A stretch of 64,000 nucleotides of DNA from Dysgonomonas sp. UBA5412 (GTDB taxonomy: Bacteria; Bacteroidota; Bacteroidia; Bacteroidales; Dysgonomonadaceae), in the NCBI GenBank assembly GCA_002409595.1, contig DHNQ01000006.1:1-64000 (forward strand), given 5' to 3'. The notes below the pieces were generated by a model. That model saw only the letters and a list, made by a program, of their open reading frames with translations, had not been told where the DNA came from and did not search any database. The translations under genes were made by a program, and so were the position numbers. The stretch's first letter is position 1, and each line of letters begins with the position of its first letter. Shown here piece by piece: positions 44,801-52,781 of this stretch.

Positions 44801-45200
44801 CATGGGTAATTACTGGACAGAAGATAATAAAGATGCCTATCTGCCTCGTTATGCAGGATATAACAACTCATTGAAAGCTACCCCTCAAACACGCTATCTG
44901 CAAAACGTAGCTTATATCCGTTTAAAAAACTTACAAGTAGGTTATACCATACCTCAGCAGATAGTAACAAAAGCTAAGATCCAAAATATGCGCGTATATG
45001 TATCGGCTGAAAATATTTGGAGCTGGTCTCCGCTTTACAAGCATACCAAAGATTTGGATGTGACAAACATATATGGATCTGACCCCGATCTTACAGACGC
45101 AGATATGTCGTCAGGATTGAACGGCAAACGAGGTAGCGGAGACGGAAATAGCTATCCGTTGATGAAAAGCTTTAGTTTAGGTTTGTCTATTACATTTTAA
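41874..45200 (+). CDS. SusC/RagA-family TonB-linked outer-membrane receptor
   Basis: 1108 residues from ATG 41874; an earlier ATG at 41820 adds a non-signal extension. Signal peptide ends QLHAA. Carboxypeptidase-regulatory-like domain (GVVLDSMNEPIIGASIAVKGT...GEILVVSFIGYK), TonB box region (DDVVIVGYGVQKKANLTGAVDQV), plug with SYNVRGTTSIGQGGNALILIDGVEGD and VTVLKDAASAAIYGARGTFGVVLITTK, then the barrel ending SFSLGLSITF. It imports an oligomeric nutrient across the outer membrane. Its partner SusD-type lipoprotein begins 21 bases downstream and an EEP phosphoesterase follows, so the substrate may carry a phosphate ester (inference). There is no STN domain. Confidence 0.95.
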   Translation: MKILVKKLLFACCLIWYFMFPSGQLHAASKDKENELHKLEANSSLIVKQGDSKQQSRKVLKGVVLDSMNEPIIGASIAVKGTTYGIMTDVDGTFTIQVPEGGEILVVSFIGYKQQEITLGNESYLKIILETDSKALDDVVIVGYGVQKKANLTGAVDQVTSEVFENRSVPNVTQALQGTIPNLNIQMTDGKPTRSASYNVRGTTSIGQGGNALILIDGVEGDPAMLNPNDIASVTVLKDAASAAIYGARGTFGVVLITTKEPTKDKTSITYSGSFSIQKPVTVPDFVTDGYEYASHFYEAYHAWNNYSADPKNINKSQEFSLGWLEDFRTRREQGITDEVTVDANGKYVYYGNEDYYGALYKKNTYAQDHNLSITGNNGKLNYYLSGRFYGYGGLFKYNTDDYKMMNLRAKGSIQVYDWLKIENNMDFSNMDYHNPINVGEGGSIWRNISDEGHPTSPIFNPDGSLSFSAAYSVGDFIYGKNGIDTNNRILKNTTGFTASFLENKAHVKGDFTFRNTDNSQTQRRVPVPYSTYEGQVRELSTQYNDLKESTMRTEYLATNIYTDYENTFNDVHYFKGMVGYNYEQSKYKRTDVQRNGLLVSDMENINLALGDAITTSGAFNRWRVAGGFFRLNYAFNSRYLLEVNGRYDGSSKFPNDEQWAFFPSVSGGWRISEEPFWKVNRNVLSDIKVRASYGSLGNGNVSPYSYLELLSINTSDRVLNGLKNKYTNAPGVLPDGLTWETATTTDVGLDFSMVNNKLTFSGDYYIRKTKDMYTTGKTLPDVFGADSPKGNYADLTTKGWEITLTWQDRFTLGNKPFNYNIRGTLSDYISTIDRYNNATGDLNDYYVGKRVGEIWGYVTEGLFADQADIDNHASQTLIQSSSNRTTYPGDVKIKDLNNDDVIDYGNNTLSDHGDKKVIGNMLPRYTYSINLSADWNNFFFSAFFQGVGKQDWYPSSESIFWGQYNRPYNNLPQWHMGNYWTEDNKDAYLPRYAGYNNSLKATPQTRYLQNVAYIRLKNLQVGYTIPQQIVTKAKIQNMRVYVSAENIWSWSPLYKHTKDLDVTNIYGSDPDLTDADMSSGLNGKRGSGDGNSYPLMKSFSLGLSITF

Positions 45201-45221
45201 CAAAACGATCAAAAAAATAAT

Positions 45222-46982
45222 ATGAAACGAATTATACTTTTTTCGATAAGCATCTGTTTCTTGTTACTATCTTCCTGCTCGCTAGATGAATTGCCGCAGG
45301 ATTCAGTGACCAAAGAGACAATATTCGGTACAGAGAAAGGCTTGCAAACATATTCTTACTCTTTTTACAAAATGCTGCCTTCTGTCAATGACGGATTCAG
45401 GTTGGATGCCATGTGTGATTATGGAGCAGTGACTAGTTTTGATAATTTTATTCGCGAAGGAGCTTATTCTGCCGAACTGAGTACAGATTGGTCGTGGTCG
45501 GATCTGCGTAATATCAATTACTTTATTCAAAACTGTACCAGTGAAGCAATAGACGAATCGGTAAGAAATCATTATATCGGGTTAGCCCGGTTCTTCCGTG
45601 CCTATTTTTATTACAACAAAGTTGTACGCTTTGGCGATGTACCATGGATAGATCGTCCTCTGGCTGTTGACGATGAATTATTATATGCCGCACGTGATTC
45701 AAGAACAGTTGTAATGGACCATGTTTTGGAAGACCTTAACTTTGCATGCGAAAATATTTCGCTCACAAAAGACGATACCGGATCGCTGGTTACAAAATGG
45801 GTTGCTTATGCTCTCAAATCTCGCGTTTGCCTTTTCGAAGCCTCATTTCGCCGCTATCATACCAATTTAGGTCTTGGAGACACAGCTGCTAAATGGTATC
45901 AGGAAGCTGTCAATGCTTCAGAAGCAGTGATGAATCAAAGCGGACACACGATATATAATGGAGCAGGCGAAGACGCCTCATTCCGCATATTATTTATAAG
46001 CGACAAACCAGTTACCTCCGAAGTGATGCTTGCCAGTTGTGCCGATGCAGGATTAGCTGTATTGGGGCAGGCTAACTGGTGGTGGACTTCGGGCACATAC
46101 GGAGCACGTTTCAGTATGATACGTACCTTTGTTAATACATTCCTCAATATAGATGGTACGCCATATACCGATCGTGCCGGATATAATACCATGCAGTTTT
46201 ACGAAGAATCTCAAAACCGAGACAAAAGACTTGCCCAAACAATTCGTACTCCCGGATACAAAAGAGACGGAGCTTTTGCTGCACCCAATTTTAATGGATA
46301 TTCCTACACGGGTTATCAACCTATAAAATATACTCTCGATGATTCGAAATACGATGCCGGGGCATTAAACACCAATGCAATACCATTGTTCCGTTACGCC
46401 GAAGTATTATTGAACTATGCCGAAGCTAAAGCCGAATTAGGAAGCCTTACTGATGCCGATTGGACAAATACAGTTGGTAAATTACGGGCACGTGCCGGTA
46501 TCACCGGAGGCATAAGCAGTAGGCCGACAAAGGTAGATGCTTACTTTCAGAAAAATTATTTTCCTAACATATCAGATCCGGTGTTGCTTGAAGTACGTCG
46601 CGAACGTTCTGTCGAATTAGCATTAGAAGGATTTCGCTTTACCGACCTCAAACGTTGGAAATGTGGAGCCTTGATGACTATGCGCTGGACAGGAATATAT
46701 GTTCCGGCACTCAATGTACAAATGGATCTTGATCACGATGGTACTACCGATGTAATCTTCTACAAAGGGGATAAACCTTCTAATCTACCGGCTAGCTGTA
46801 CACCCGTTGCAGTTGGAGAAGGTACACATCAAGGGCTTACAGGAGCTACTTCCGGTAATTTAACTTGGGCTGATGGCGATCCTCGTATCTGGTATAGTGA
46901 TGGACGGCAATATTATTATCCAATACCTCAGTCTGCTATCAATAAGAATAAAAACCTAACTCAAAATCCGGGTTGGGAATAA
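45222..46982 (+). CDS. SusD/RagB-family nutrient-binding lipoprotein
   Basis: 586 residues. Lipobox LSSC followed by SLDELPQDSVTKETIFG, the usual SusD start. Helical TPR-type core: GLARFFRAYFYYNKVVRFGDVPWID (with the classic RAYFYY motif), then the C-terminal RYAEVLLNYAEAKAELG and LEVRRERSVELALEGFRFTDLKRW blocks, and an ending YYYPIPQSAINKNKNLTQNPGW. All are hallmarks of SusD proteins, which cover the SusC barrel at the surface and bind substrate. No degrading glycosidase is adjacent; the next gene is a phosphoesterase. Confidence 0.95.
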   Translation: MKRIILFSISICFLLLSSCSLDELPQDSVTKETIFGTEKGLQTYSYSFYKMLPSVNDGFRLDAMCDYGAVTSFDNFIREGAYSAELSTDWSWSDLRNINYFIQNCTSEAIDESVRNHYIGLARFFRAYFYYNKVVRFGDVPWIDRPLAVDDELLYAARDSRTVVMDHVLEDLNFACENISLTKDDTGSLVTKWVAYALKSRVCLFEASFRRYHTNLGLGDTAAKWYQEAVNASEAVMNQSGHTIYNGAGEDASFRILFISDKPVTSEVMLASCADAGLAVLGQANWWWTSGTYGARFSMIRTFVNTFLNIDGTPYTDRAGYNTMQFYEESQNRDKRLAQTIRTPGYKRDGAFAAPNFNGYSYTGYQPIKYTLDDSKYDAGALNTNAIPLFRYAEVLLNYAEAKAELGSLTDADWTNTVGKLRARAGITGGISSRPTKVDAYFQKNYFPNISDPVLLEVRRERSVELALEGFRFTDLKRWKCGALMTMRWTGIYVPALNVQMDLDHDGTTDVIFYKGDKPSNLPASCTPVAVGEGTHQGLTGATSGNLTWADGDPRIWYSDGRQYYYPIPQSAINKNKNLTQNPGWE

Positions 46983-47000
46983 TCAAAATAAAATAAGAAA

Positions 47001-47876
47001 ATGAAAACAAAAACAAAAATAATTTTATATCTATCTCTAGCCTTATTTGCAATTTCAATTCCATCTAAAGCGACAGAGGATCGGACAGCCGATAAAAATA
47101 AATTGAACATTGCAACATTCAATCTGCGAATGGATACTCCTAGTGATGGTGTAAATGCGTGGCCCAATCGTAAAGAAATGGTAAAAGGTCTGATCCGGTT
47201 TCACGATTTCGATATATTTGGTACACAAGAAGGCTTTAAGCATATGCTGGACGATATTGCCGAATTAGATGGTTATGCTTATATTGGAGCAGGGCGCGAC
47301 GATGGTAAAGATGGTGGAGAACATTCTGCTATTTTCTATAAAACAGCTCGTTTCCAATTGTTAGATAATGGAAATTTTTGGTTTTCAGAAACACCTGATG
47401 TACCCGGTAAGGGATGGGATGCCACATGCTGTAATCGAATCTGTTCTTGGGGCAAATTGAGAGATAAAGACAATTATAAAGAATTTTATTTCTTCAATGT
47501 TCATTACGATCATCAGGGAAAAGTTGCCCGACGAGAATCATCCAAACTGCTATTGGCACGTATTAACCAAATTGCAGGCAGTACAAATACTATATTCGTT
47601 ACCGGCGACTTTAATGCAGTGCCTACTGACGAACCCATAGTTGTATTGGCAAAAGATGGTTTTCTGAAAGATTCGTATACAATTAGTGAGCAACCTTGTT
47701 ATGGAACTGTTGGTACTTCCAATGGATTTAAGATAGATATTGATGCTAAGAATAGGATTGACTATATATGGGTAACTGCCGATATTAAAGTAAAGAAATA
47801 TGGTGTGCTGAATGATATGCAAAACGGGCGATTCCCGTCAGACCATTTTCCCGTATTAATTGAAGCTGAATATTAG
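47001..47876 (+). CDS. Secreted endonuclease/exonuclease/phosphatase-family protein
   Basis: 291 residues with a signal peptide (cut near SKA). EEP-fold active-site blocks are in order: LNIATFNLRMDTP (Asn), FGTQEGF (Glu metal ligand), FFNVHYDHQGKVAR (His), FVTGDFNAVPTDEP (Asp/Asn), RIDYIWV and SDHFPVLIEAEY (Asp-His pair at the end). Members cleave phosphodiester or phosphomonoester bonds in lipids, nucleic acids or sugars. The DGVNAWPNRKEMVKGLIRFHDFDIFG stretch is typical of the Bacteroidota secreted subgroup found with SusC/SusD pairs. It closes the operon; a strong terminator follows. Confidence 0.9.
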   Translation: MKTKTKIILYLSLALFAISIPSKATEDRTADKNKLNIATFNLRMDTPSDGVNAWPNRKEMVKGLIRFHDFDIFGTQEGFKHMLDDIAELDGYAYIGAGRDDGKDGGEHSAIFYKTARFQLLDNGNFWFSETPDVPGKGWDATCCNRICSWGKLRDKDNYKEFYFFNVHYDHQGKVARRESSKLLLARINQIAGSTNTIFVTGDFNAVPTDEPIVVLAKDGFLKDSYTISEQPCYGTVGTSNGFKIDIDAKNRIDYIWVTADIKVKKYGVLNDMQNGRFPSDHFPVLIEAEY

Positions 47877-47908
47877 AATCTGAAATTTGGATAATATATT
47901 TGTATTTT

Positions 47909-47953
47909 ATATCCTGATTACTGTCTGTCTCAGTAGTCAGGATATTTTGTTTT
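47909..47953 (+). terminator. Intrinsic terminator of the SusC/SusD/EEP operon
   Basis: ATATCCTGA (47909-47917) pairs with TCAGGATAT (47937-47945), with inner ACTG/CAGT pairs, followed by TTTTGTTTT. Confidence 0.85.
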
Positions 47954-48108
47954 ATGAATTTTATTATAAATTATTTAATGTAATAATTTCTATTATGGAA
48001 AACTTTATTTATTTATTTTTCAAAAAAGTTTTCCTTTTTATAAATATTATTAATGTTAAATAGATAATAATATTTCAATTTAAGAACATTTCTTCCAAAT
48101 ATTTGTTT

Positions 48109-48300
48109 CATATTTGTAAACAGTTTTGGTGTTGCAGACTTGTATTCTCCGGTTTGTGATGAAAAGGGAATCAGGTGTAAATCCTGAACAGACCCGCTGC
48201 TGTAAGCTCTTATATATTGTTTTTCACGATACCCATTGCCACTTCTGAGATAGGAGGGAAGGCTGTGAAAAATAAGAGTAAGTCAGAAGACCTGCCAAAA
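48109..48300 (+). ncRNA. Cobalamin riboswitch with its promoter (nrd operon)
   Basis: Aptamer about 48124-48300. P1 arms TTTTGG (48124-48129) and CCAAAA (48295-48300). Seen in order: GGGAATCAGGTGTAAATCC, GACCCGCTGCTGTAAGCTC, TTGCCACTTCTGAGATAGG, GGGAAGGC and AGTCAGAAGACCTGCC. A near-match -7 box CATATTTG (48109-48116) would start transcription at the aptamer. It should repress the class Ib reductase genes when B12 is present. Confidence 0.93.
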
Positions 48301-48377
48301 TAAATGAAAAACTTTTTCTTTCGGGAATAGAGAAAAGTTTACCGGATAATAAATCGGAAAAATAAATTTTATAAAAA

Positions 48378-48401
48378 GAGTCTGGCAGTTTAGCCAAACT
48401 C
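48378..48401 (+). promoter_or_regulatory. Hairpin in the riboswitch expression platform
   Basis: GAGTCTGGC pairs with GCCAAACTC (one C/A mismatch). No T-run follows, and the first ATG is 31 bases on, so it may act on translation of the first gene. Confidence 0.4.
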
Positions 48402-48432
48402 ATATCGGTTATATATTTTACAAAAAAGCAAT

Positions 48433-48672
48433 ATGAAAAAGATACTGAAGTTTGAAAAGGAAGACTGCAACCCTTGCGTAATGGTTTCAGAATATTTCAA
48501 AACACAAAATGTAGTGTTTGATGCAATCAATCCATTCAACAATCCCGAAGTGGCGATGAAATACAGAGTGCGTTCCGTACCAACGACTTTGCTCGTAGAA
48601 GACGATCAGGAATTGATGCGGGTTATTGGTTTTCAACCAGCGGAACTAAAGTCGTTGATAGAATCCTTATAA
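48433..48672 (+). CDS. Thioredoxin/glutaredoxin-like protein, NrdH role
   Basis: 79 residues, thioredoxin fold. The redox motif is CNPC (residues 12-15), and the cis-proline lies in RVRSVPTTLLVED. Size and its place 3 bases before nrdI fit the electron donor of the class Ib ribonucleotide reductase, as NrdH does elsewhere, though the sequence around the motif is thioredoxin-like rather than classic NrdH (which has C-V/M-Q-C). First gene under the B12 riboswitch. Confidence 0.8.
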   Translation: MKKILKFEKEDCNPCVMVSEYFKTQNVVFDAINPFNNPEVAMKYRVRSVPTTLLVEDDQELMRVIGFQPAELKSLIESL

Positions 48673-48675
48673 AAA

Positions 48676-49068
48676 ATGACTATTTACTACGATAGCAAAA
48701 CCGGCAATGTAGAGCGTTTTATAAACAAGATACGTTTGTCCACCGATTGGCATTGCGTAAAAATTACCGATTCGCTATCGACTGAAGACGAAGGACATCT
48801 GGTTACATATACCACCAAGATAGGATGTGTGCCCGATACTACACTCCGCTTTGTAGAGCAATATGCTCATCTTATAAGGTCCGTTTCCTCCAGCGGCAAC
48901 ATGAATTGGGGTACAAACTTTGCTTTGGCTGCCGATAAGATAGCTGCAAAATATTCCATACCTGTTTTTATCAAGTTTGAATTATCAGGACTAGAGCGCG
49001 ATGTAGACAGCTTTATCCAAAAAGTAAAAGAATATGCAAATCAAAAAATGGATACTCCTCAACAATGA
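48676..49068 (+). CDS. nrdI: NrdI flavodoxin-like protein
   Basis: 130 residues. Starts MTIYYDSKTGNVERFINKI, the FMN phosphate-binding loop of NrdI (YxSxTGNxxRF). Later VTYTTKIGCVPDTTLRFVEQY and VSSSGNMNWGTNFALAADKIA (with the G-N-x-N-W/F-G motif) are family signatures. NrdI delivers the oxidant that builds the dimanganese-tyrosyl cofactor in NrdF. Its presence between the redoxin and nrdE marks this system as class Ib. It overlaps the upstream extension of nrdE and ends 4 bases before the preferred nrdE start. Confidence 0.93.
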   Translation: MTIYYDSKTGNVERFINKIRLSTDWHCVKITDSLSTEDEGHLVTYTTKIGCVPDTTLRFVEQYAHLIRSVSSSGNMNWGTNFALAADKIAAKYSIPVFIKFELSGLERDVDSFIQKVKEYANQKMDTPQQ

Positions 49069-49072
49069 GGTA

Positions 49073-51124
49073 ATGATAAAGAAAGACGATGACTTCCAGT
49101 TGGATAAAGACAAGGAAGCCGTACGGTCTTACTTTTTAGACTATGTGAATAAGAATACGGTCTTCTTCTACACATTGAAGGAGAAGATTGATTATCTGAT
49201 CGAAAACAATTATTACGAAAATCTGTATGAACAATACTCATTCGAGGATATAATGCGGGTTTATGCACTTATCTACGAGCGCAAGTTTCGTTTCCCCTCA
49301 TTTATGAGTGCATTCAAGTTTTTCCAGAACTATGCCCTGAGAGATGATAGCGGCGAAAAGTTTTTGGAACGATACGAAGACCGCGTTGCCTGCATTGCAT
49401 TGTATCTGGCACAAGGCGATCTTTCTCAGGCTATAAAATATGCCGAATTGCTAGTTAATCAAGAGTATCAGCCGGCTACGCCCACATTTCTCAATGGAGG
49501 CAAACGCCGTTCTGGAGAATTGGTATCCTGCTTTCTTGACGAAATAGGCGACAGCCTCAATTCGATCGGTTACGCGATCAATTCGTCGATGAAACTATCG
49601 TCTATTGGCGGAGGGGTTTCGCTCAATTTATCTAAGCTTCGCGGACGGTCGGAAGCCATCAAAGGGGTAGAGGGACGTGCCAGCGGTGTGTTGCCGATAA
49701 TGAAGTTGTTAGAAGACGTGTTCTCTTATGCCAATCAATTGGGGCAGCGTCCCGGAGCAGGAGCAGCCTATCTGAATGTATTTCATTCCGATATTGAAGA
49801 ATTTTTGGATTGCAAAAAAATCAATGTGGACGAAAAGGTACGCATCAAGTCGCTCTCGATAGGAGTTATCATTCCCGACAAATTTATGGAGCTTGCCGAG
49901 AAAGACGAGCCTTTCTATATATTCTATCCTCATTCTGTATTCAGGGCTTACGGGCAATATCTCGATGATATGAATATGGACGAGATGTATCAGCAATTGA
50001 TAGATAATCCTAATGTAAGAAAAAAACGTCTGAGCGCACGCGTCTTGCTTGTCAAGATAGCACAAACTCAAAAAGAAAGCGGCTATCCATACCTTTTCTT
50101 CAAAGATAATGCTAACAGAGAGCATGCTCTCAAGGATATAGGAGAAGTTAAGCTCAGTAATCTTTGCACCGAGATTATGCAACTGTCTGAGGTTTCGGAA
50201 ATAAACGATTATTACGAAGAAGACATTATCCGTCGTGGCATATCGTGCAACCTTGGGTCGTTGAATATTGCTACCGTTATGGAAAACAGACGGGTAAAAG
50301 AGGCGGTGTCTGTTGCCATAGATGCCCTGACCGTTGTCTCCGATATATCGGACATCGATGTTGTACCTTCCATAAAGAAGGCAAACGAAGAGTTGCATAG
50401 TGTGGGGCTTGGTGCAATGAACCTGCATGGCTTTTTCGCTAAAAATTTTATTGCATACGAAAGCACCGAAGCTCTCGATTTTTGCAACGTATTCTTTATG
50501 ATGATGAATTTCTATTCGCTCCAACGTTCGATGGAGATAGCACGCGACAGAGGCATTACATTCAAGGATTGCGATAAATCGGAGTATGCAAAAGGTACAT
50601 ATTTTGATAAATATGTAGAGAAATCATATCTGCCGAAGACAGAGAAGGTGAAACAACTTTTTGACGGGATAGATATACCCGGTGTCGAAGATTGGCAGAC
50701 ACTCAAAGAGCAGGTTATGCAACATGGAGTATATCATGCCTATCGTTTGGCAATAGCACCCAATCAGTCCACATCCTATATTATGACATCTACCGCATCG
50801 GTAATGCCGATAGTGGATACTATCGAGGTGCGCGAATACGGCGATAGTACGACCTTTTATCCGATGCCGTATCTGACAAACGACAATTTCTTCTTCTACA
50901 AGTCGGCATACGATATGGATCAGAAGAAGGTGATGAAGCTTATTTCCATTATTCAGCGTCATGTCGATCAGGGAATTTCTACCATATTGCATACCAAGAG
51001 TAGCGATACCACGCGCGATCTGGCTCGATATTATATATATGCGCATAAGATAGGGCTGAAGTCGCTTTACTATACCCGTACACGCAAGGCTACAATAGAC
51101 GAATGTGTGTCGTGTTCCGTATAA
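49073..51124 (+). CDS. nrdE: Class Ib ribonucleoside-diphosphate reductase, alpha subunit
   Basis: 683 residues from ATG 49073; the frame is open from ATG 49034 inside nrdI, but the later start fits the family. Catalytic residues are visible: the first redox Cys in ELVSCFLDEIGDS (about 152), the N-x-C-x-E triad in SNLCTEIMQ (about 362-366), and the C-terminal CVSC pair that passes electrons from the redoxin. The Tyr relay residues lie in the NQSTSYIMTSTASVMP region. No N-terminal ATP-cone is present, as expected for class Ib. It makes deoxyribonucleotides without B12. Forms a complex with NrdF encoded 19 bases downstream. Confidence 0.95.
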   Translation: MIKKDDDFQLDKDKEAVRSYFLDYVNKNTVFFYTLKEKIDYLIENNYYENLYEQYSFEDIMRVYALIYERKFRFPSFMSAFKFFQNYALRDDSGEKFLERYEDRVACIALYLAQGDLSQAIKYAELLVNQEYQPATPTFLNGGKRRSGELVSCFLDEIGDSLNSIGYAINSSMKLSSIGGGVSLNLSKLRGRSEAIKGVEGRASGVLPIMKLLEDVFSYANQLGQRPGAGAAYLNVFHSDIEEFLDCKKINVDEKVRIKSLSIGVIIPDKFMELAEKDEPFYIFYPHSVFRAYGQYLDDMNMDEMYQQLIDNPNVRKKRLSARVLLVKIAQTQKESGYPYLFFKDNANREHALKDIGEVKLSNLCTEIMQLSEVSEINDYYEEDIIRRGISCNLGSLNIATVMENRRVKEAVSVAIDALTVVSDISDIDVVPSIKKANEELHSVGLGAMNLHGFFAKNFIAYESTEALDFCNVFFMMMNFYSLQRSMEIARDRGITFKDCDKSEYAKGTYFDKYVEKSYLPKTEKVKQLFDGIDIPGVEDWQTLKEQVMQHGVYHAYRLAIAPNQSTSYIMTSTASVMPIVDTIEVREYGDSTTFYPMPYLTNDNFFFYKSAYDMDQKKVMKLISIIQRHVDQGISTILHTKSSDTTRDLARYYIYAHKIGLKSLYYTRTRKATIDECVSCSV

Positions 51125-51143
51125 ATCAAAAAAAGATACCAAG

Positions 51144-52148
51144 ATGAGTGAAATAAAGAAATTCAGGGCTGTGAACTGGAACACACCCGATAATGATTAT
51201 GTGGAAATGTTTTGGGAACAAAATCTCAAACAGTTTTGGATAGATACAGAATATATTCCTTCCAAAGATATTGATTCGTGGAAGTCTCTTTCGCCCGAAA
51301 TGCGAGAAGCATACAAGAAGGCGTTAGGGGGGCTTACACTGTTAGATACTCTGCAAAGCCATACGGGAATGCCCAAGGTGATAGACCATATAGAGGGCTT
51401 GCAAAACAAGTCAGTGCTGTCTTATATGTGTATGATGGAAGCTATACATGCAAAGTCTTATTCTACTATCTTCACCACAGTGGCTACAACAGAGGAGATT
51501 GATGCTATATTCGACTGGGCATCCAACAATGAGCAATTGCAGTTTAAGGCAAAGACCATAGATGCCAATTACCGTAAACTGGATAAGGCGAATGTAACAT
51601 CGGAAGAGATTTTTATGGCTCTGGCTTCGTCCGTCATGCTCGAAACATTTTTGTTTTACAGTGGATTCTTCCTGCCCTTGTGGTTGGCGGGGCAAGGAAA
51701 GATGGTGGCGAGTTGCGATATAATAAAAAAGATTGTCGCTGACGAATCCATTCATGGTGTCTTTGTCGGACTATTGGCACAGGAGTTTTTTGCCACATTT
51801 AGCGAAAAGCAAAAAGTGAAAGTGAAAGAAAGTCTTTTTGTGCTGATGGATAAATTATATGAGAACGAACTGAAATATACGGATCATGTTTATGGAGATG
51901 TCGGTCTTACAGGAGAGGTGAAAGAGTATATCCGCTACAATGGCAATAAAGCATTGATGAATCTTGGGTTCGAACCTCGCTTCGAAGTAGGAGAGGTAAA
52001 TCCTATTGTGCTAAATGGGCTGAATGTGGAAACGACTCAGCATGACTTTTTCTCCAAGAAATCTACTAATTATGAGAAAACGTTGGAAGTTGTACATCTT
52101 CACGATGACGATTTTCTGATGGATGAAGAATTGAAGATAGAGGTATAA
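51144..52148 (+). CDS. nrdF: Class Ib ribonucleoside-diphosphate reductase, beta subunit
   Basis: 334 residues from ATG 51144 (an ATG at 51105 lies inside nrdE). Metal ligands are in the expected order: Asp in GLTLLDTLQ, Glu and His in MMEAIHAKSY with the radical Tyr at the end of that block, Glu in SVMLETFLFYSGFF, and Glu/His in VADESIHGVFVG. With all Glu ligands and the Tyr present, it is an ordinary NrdF and not a metal-free class Ie protein. The tail ends in DDDFLMDEELKIEV, the flexible segment that binds NrdE. A terminator-like hairpin follows. Confidence 0.95.
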   Translation: MSEIKKFRAVNWNTPDNDYVEMFWEQNLKQFWIDTEYIPSKDIDSWKSLSPEMREAYKKALGGLTLLDTLQSHTGMPKVIDHIEGLQNKSVLSYMCMMEAIHAKSYSTIFTTVATTEEIDAIFDWASNNEQLQFKAKTIDANYRKLDKANVTSEEIFMALASSVMLETFLFYSGFFLPLWLAGQGKMVASCDIIKKIVADESIHGVFVGLLAQEFFATFSEKQKVKVKESLFVLMDKLYENELKYTDHVYGDVGLTGEVKEYIRYNGNKALMNLGFEPRFEVGEVNPIVLNGLNVETTQHDFFSKKSTNYEKTLEVVHLHDDDFLMDEELKIEV

Positions 52149-52177
52149 GTATAAGAAAACTATGCTGACTTCAAGAT

Positions 52178-52213
52178 AGTTACCTTCATTAATCGGGGGT
52201 AACTGTTTTGTTT
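52178..52213 (+). terminator. Terminator after nrdF
   Basis: AGTTACC (52178-52184) pairs with GGTAACT (52198-52204), followed by GTTTTGTTTT. It suggests cobO has a separate promoter. Confidence 0.65.
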
Positions 52214-52249
52214 TGAAGCAATCGTTAGTTTCCGGTAAAAGATAATCAG

Positions 52250-52257
52250 TATTTTTG
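52250..52257 (+). promoter_or_regulatory. -7 box directly before cobO
   Basis: TATTTTTG matches TAnnTTTG exactly, but the ATG is only 4 bases further on, so a transcript from it would be leaderless. No clear -33 box. Confidence 0.35.
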
Positions 52258-52261
52258 TATT

Positions 52262-52777
52262 ATGAAACGAGGTTATATTCATGTATATACGGGCAATGGT
52301 AAGGGCAAGACTACTGCGGCATTCGGGCTGGCTGTACGAGCCTTGTGTGCCGGGAAAAGTGTTTATGTAGGTCAGTTCGTTAAATCTATGAAATACAACG
52401 AAACAAAGATAGAATCTCTGTTTGAGCGTATCCGTATTCAACAGTTCGGACGCGGGTGCTTTATTGACAAGAATCCCGAAGCGGCAGATATAGAAATGGC
52501 TCAAAAAGGATTCGCCCATTGTACAGATATACTGACAGCGGGCGAATATGATGTTGTTATCCTTGACGAGCTTACGATTGCCATATATTTCGGATTGCTT
52601 TCCGCCGATCAGGTAATAGATGCTTTGGAGAGAAGAAATCCGACTGTTGAGGTCGTTATTACCGGACGTTATGCGCCTCAGCAATTACTCGATATGGCAG
52701 ATCTGGTGACAGATATGACCGAGGTAAAGCACTACTACGCGCAAGGAGTTCTCTCGCGCAATGGCATCGACCGATGA
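52262..52777 (+). CDS. cobO: Cob(I)yrinic acid a,c-diamide adenosyltransferase
   Basis: 171 residues, CobO/BtuR/CobA family. P-loop YTGNGKGKTTAAFGLAVRA (residues 8-26) with the family's G-N-G-K-G-K-T, then SVYVGQFVKSMKYNE, QFGRGCFI, the Walker B-like YDVVILDELTIAIYFGLL, and VEVVITGRYAPQQLLDMADLVTDMTEVKHYY. It adds the adenosyl group to cobalt in corrinoids, making coenzyme B12 for B12-dependent enzymes. It follows the B12-repressed nrd operon but is probably transcribed separately, as a terminator and promoter box lie between. Its presence shows the organism uses adenosylcobalamin. Confidence 0.93.
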   Translation: MKRGYIHVYTGNGKGKTTAAFGLAVRALCAGKSVYVGQFVKSMKYNETKIESLFERIRIQQFGRGCFIDKNPEAADIEMAQKGFAHCTDILTAGEYDVVILDELTIAIYFGLLSADQVIDALERRNPTVEVVITGRYAPQQLLDMADLVTDMTEVKHYYAQGVLSRNGIDR

Positions 52778-52781
52778 ATTA

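Noticed and set aside
49709..50524. 271-codon ORF on - inside nrdE
   Set aside because: It is antisense to the NrdE catalytic core; no recognisable motif and rich in Cys, His and Ile as is typical of shadow frames.
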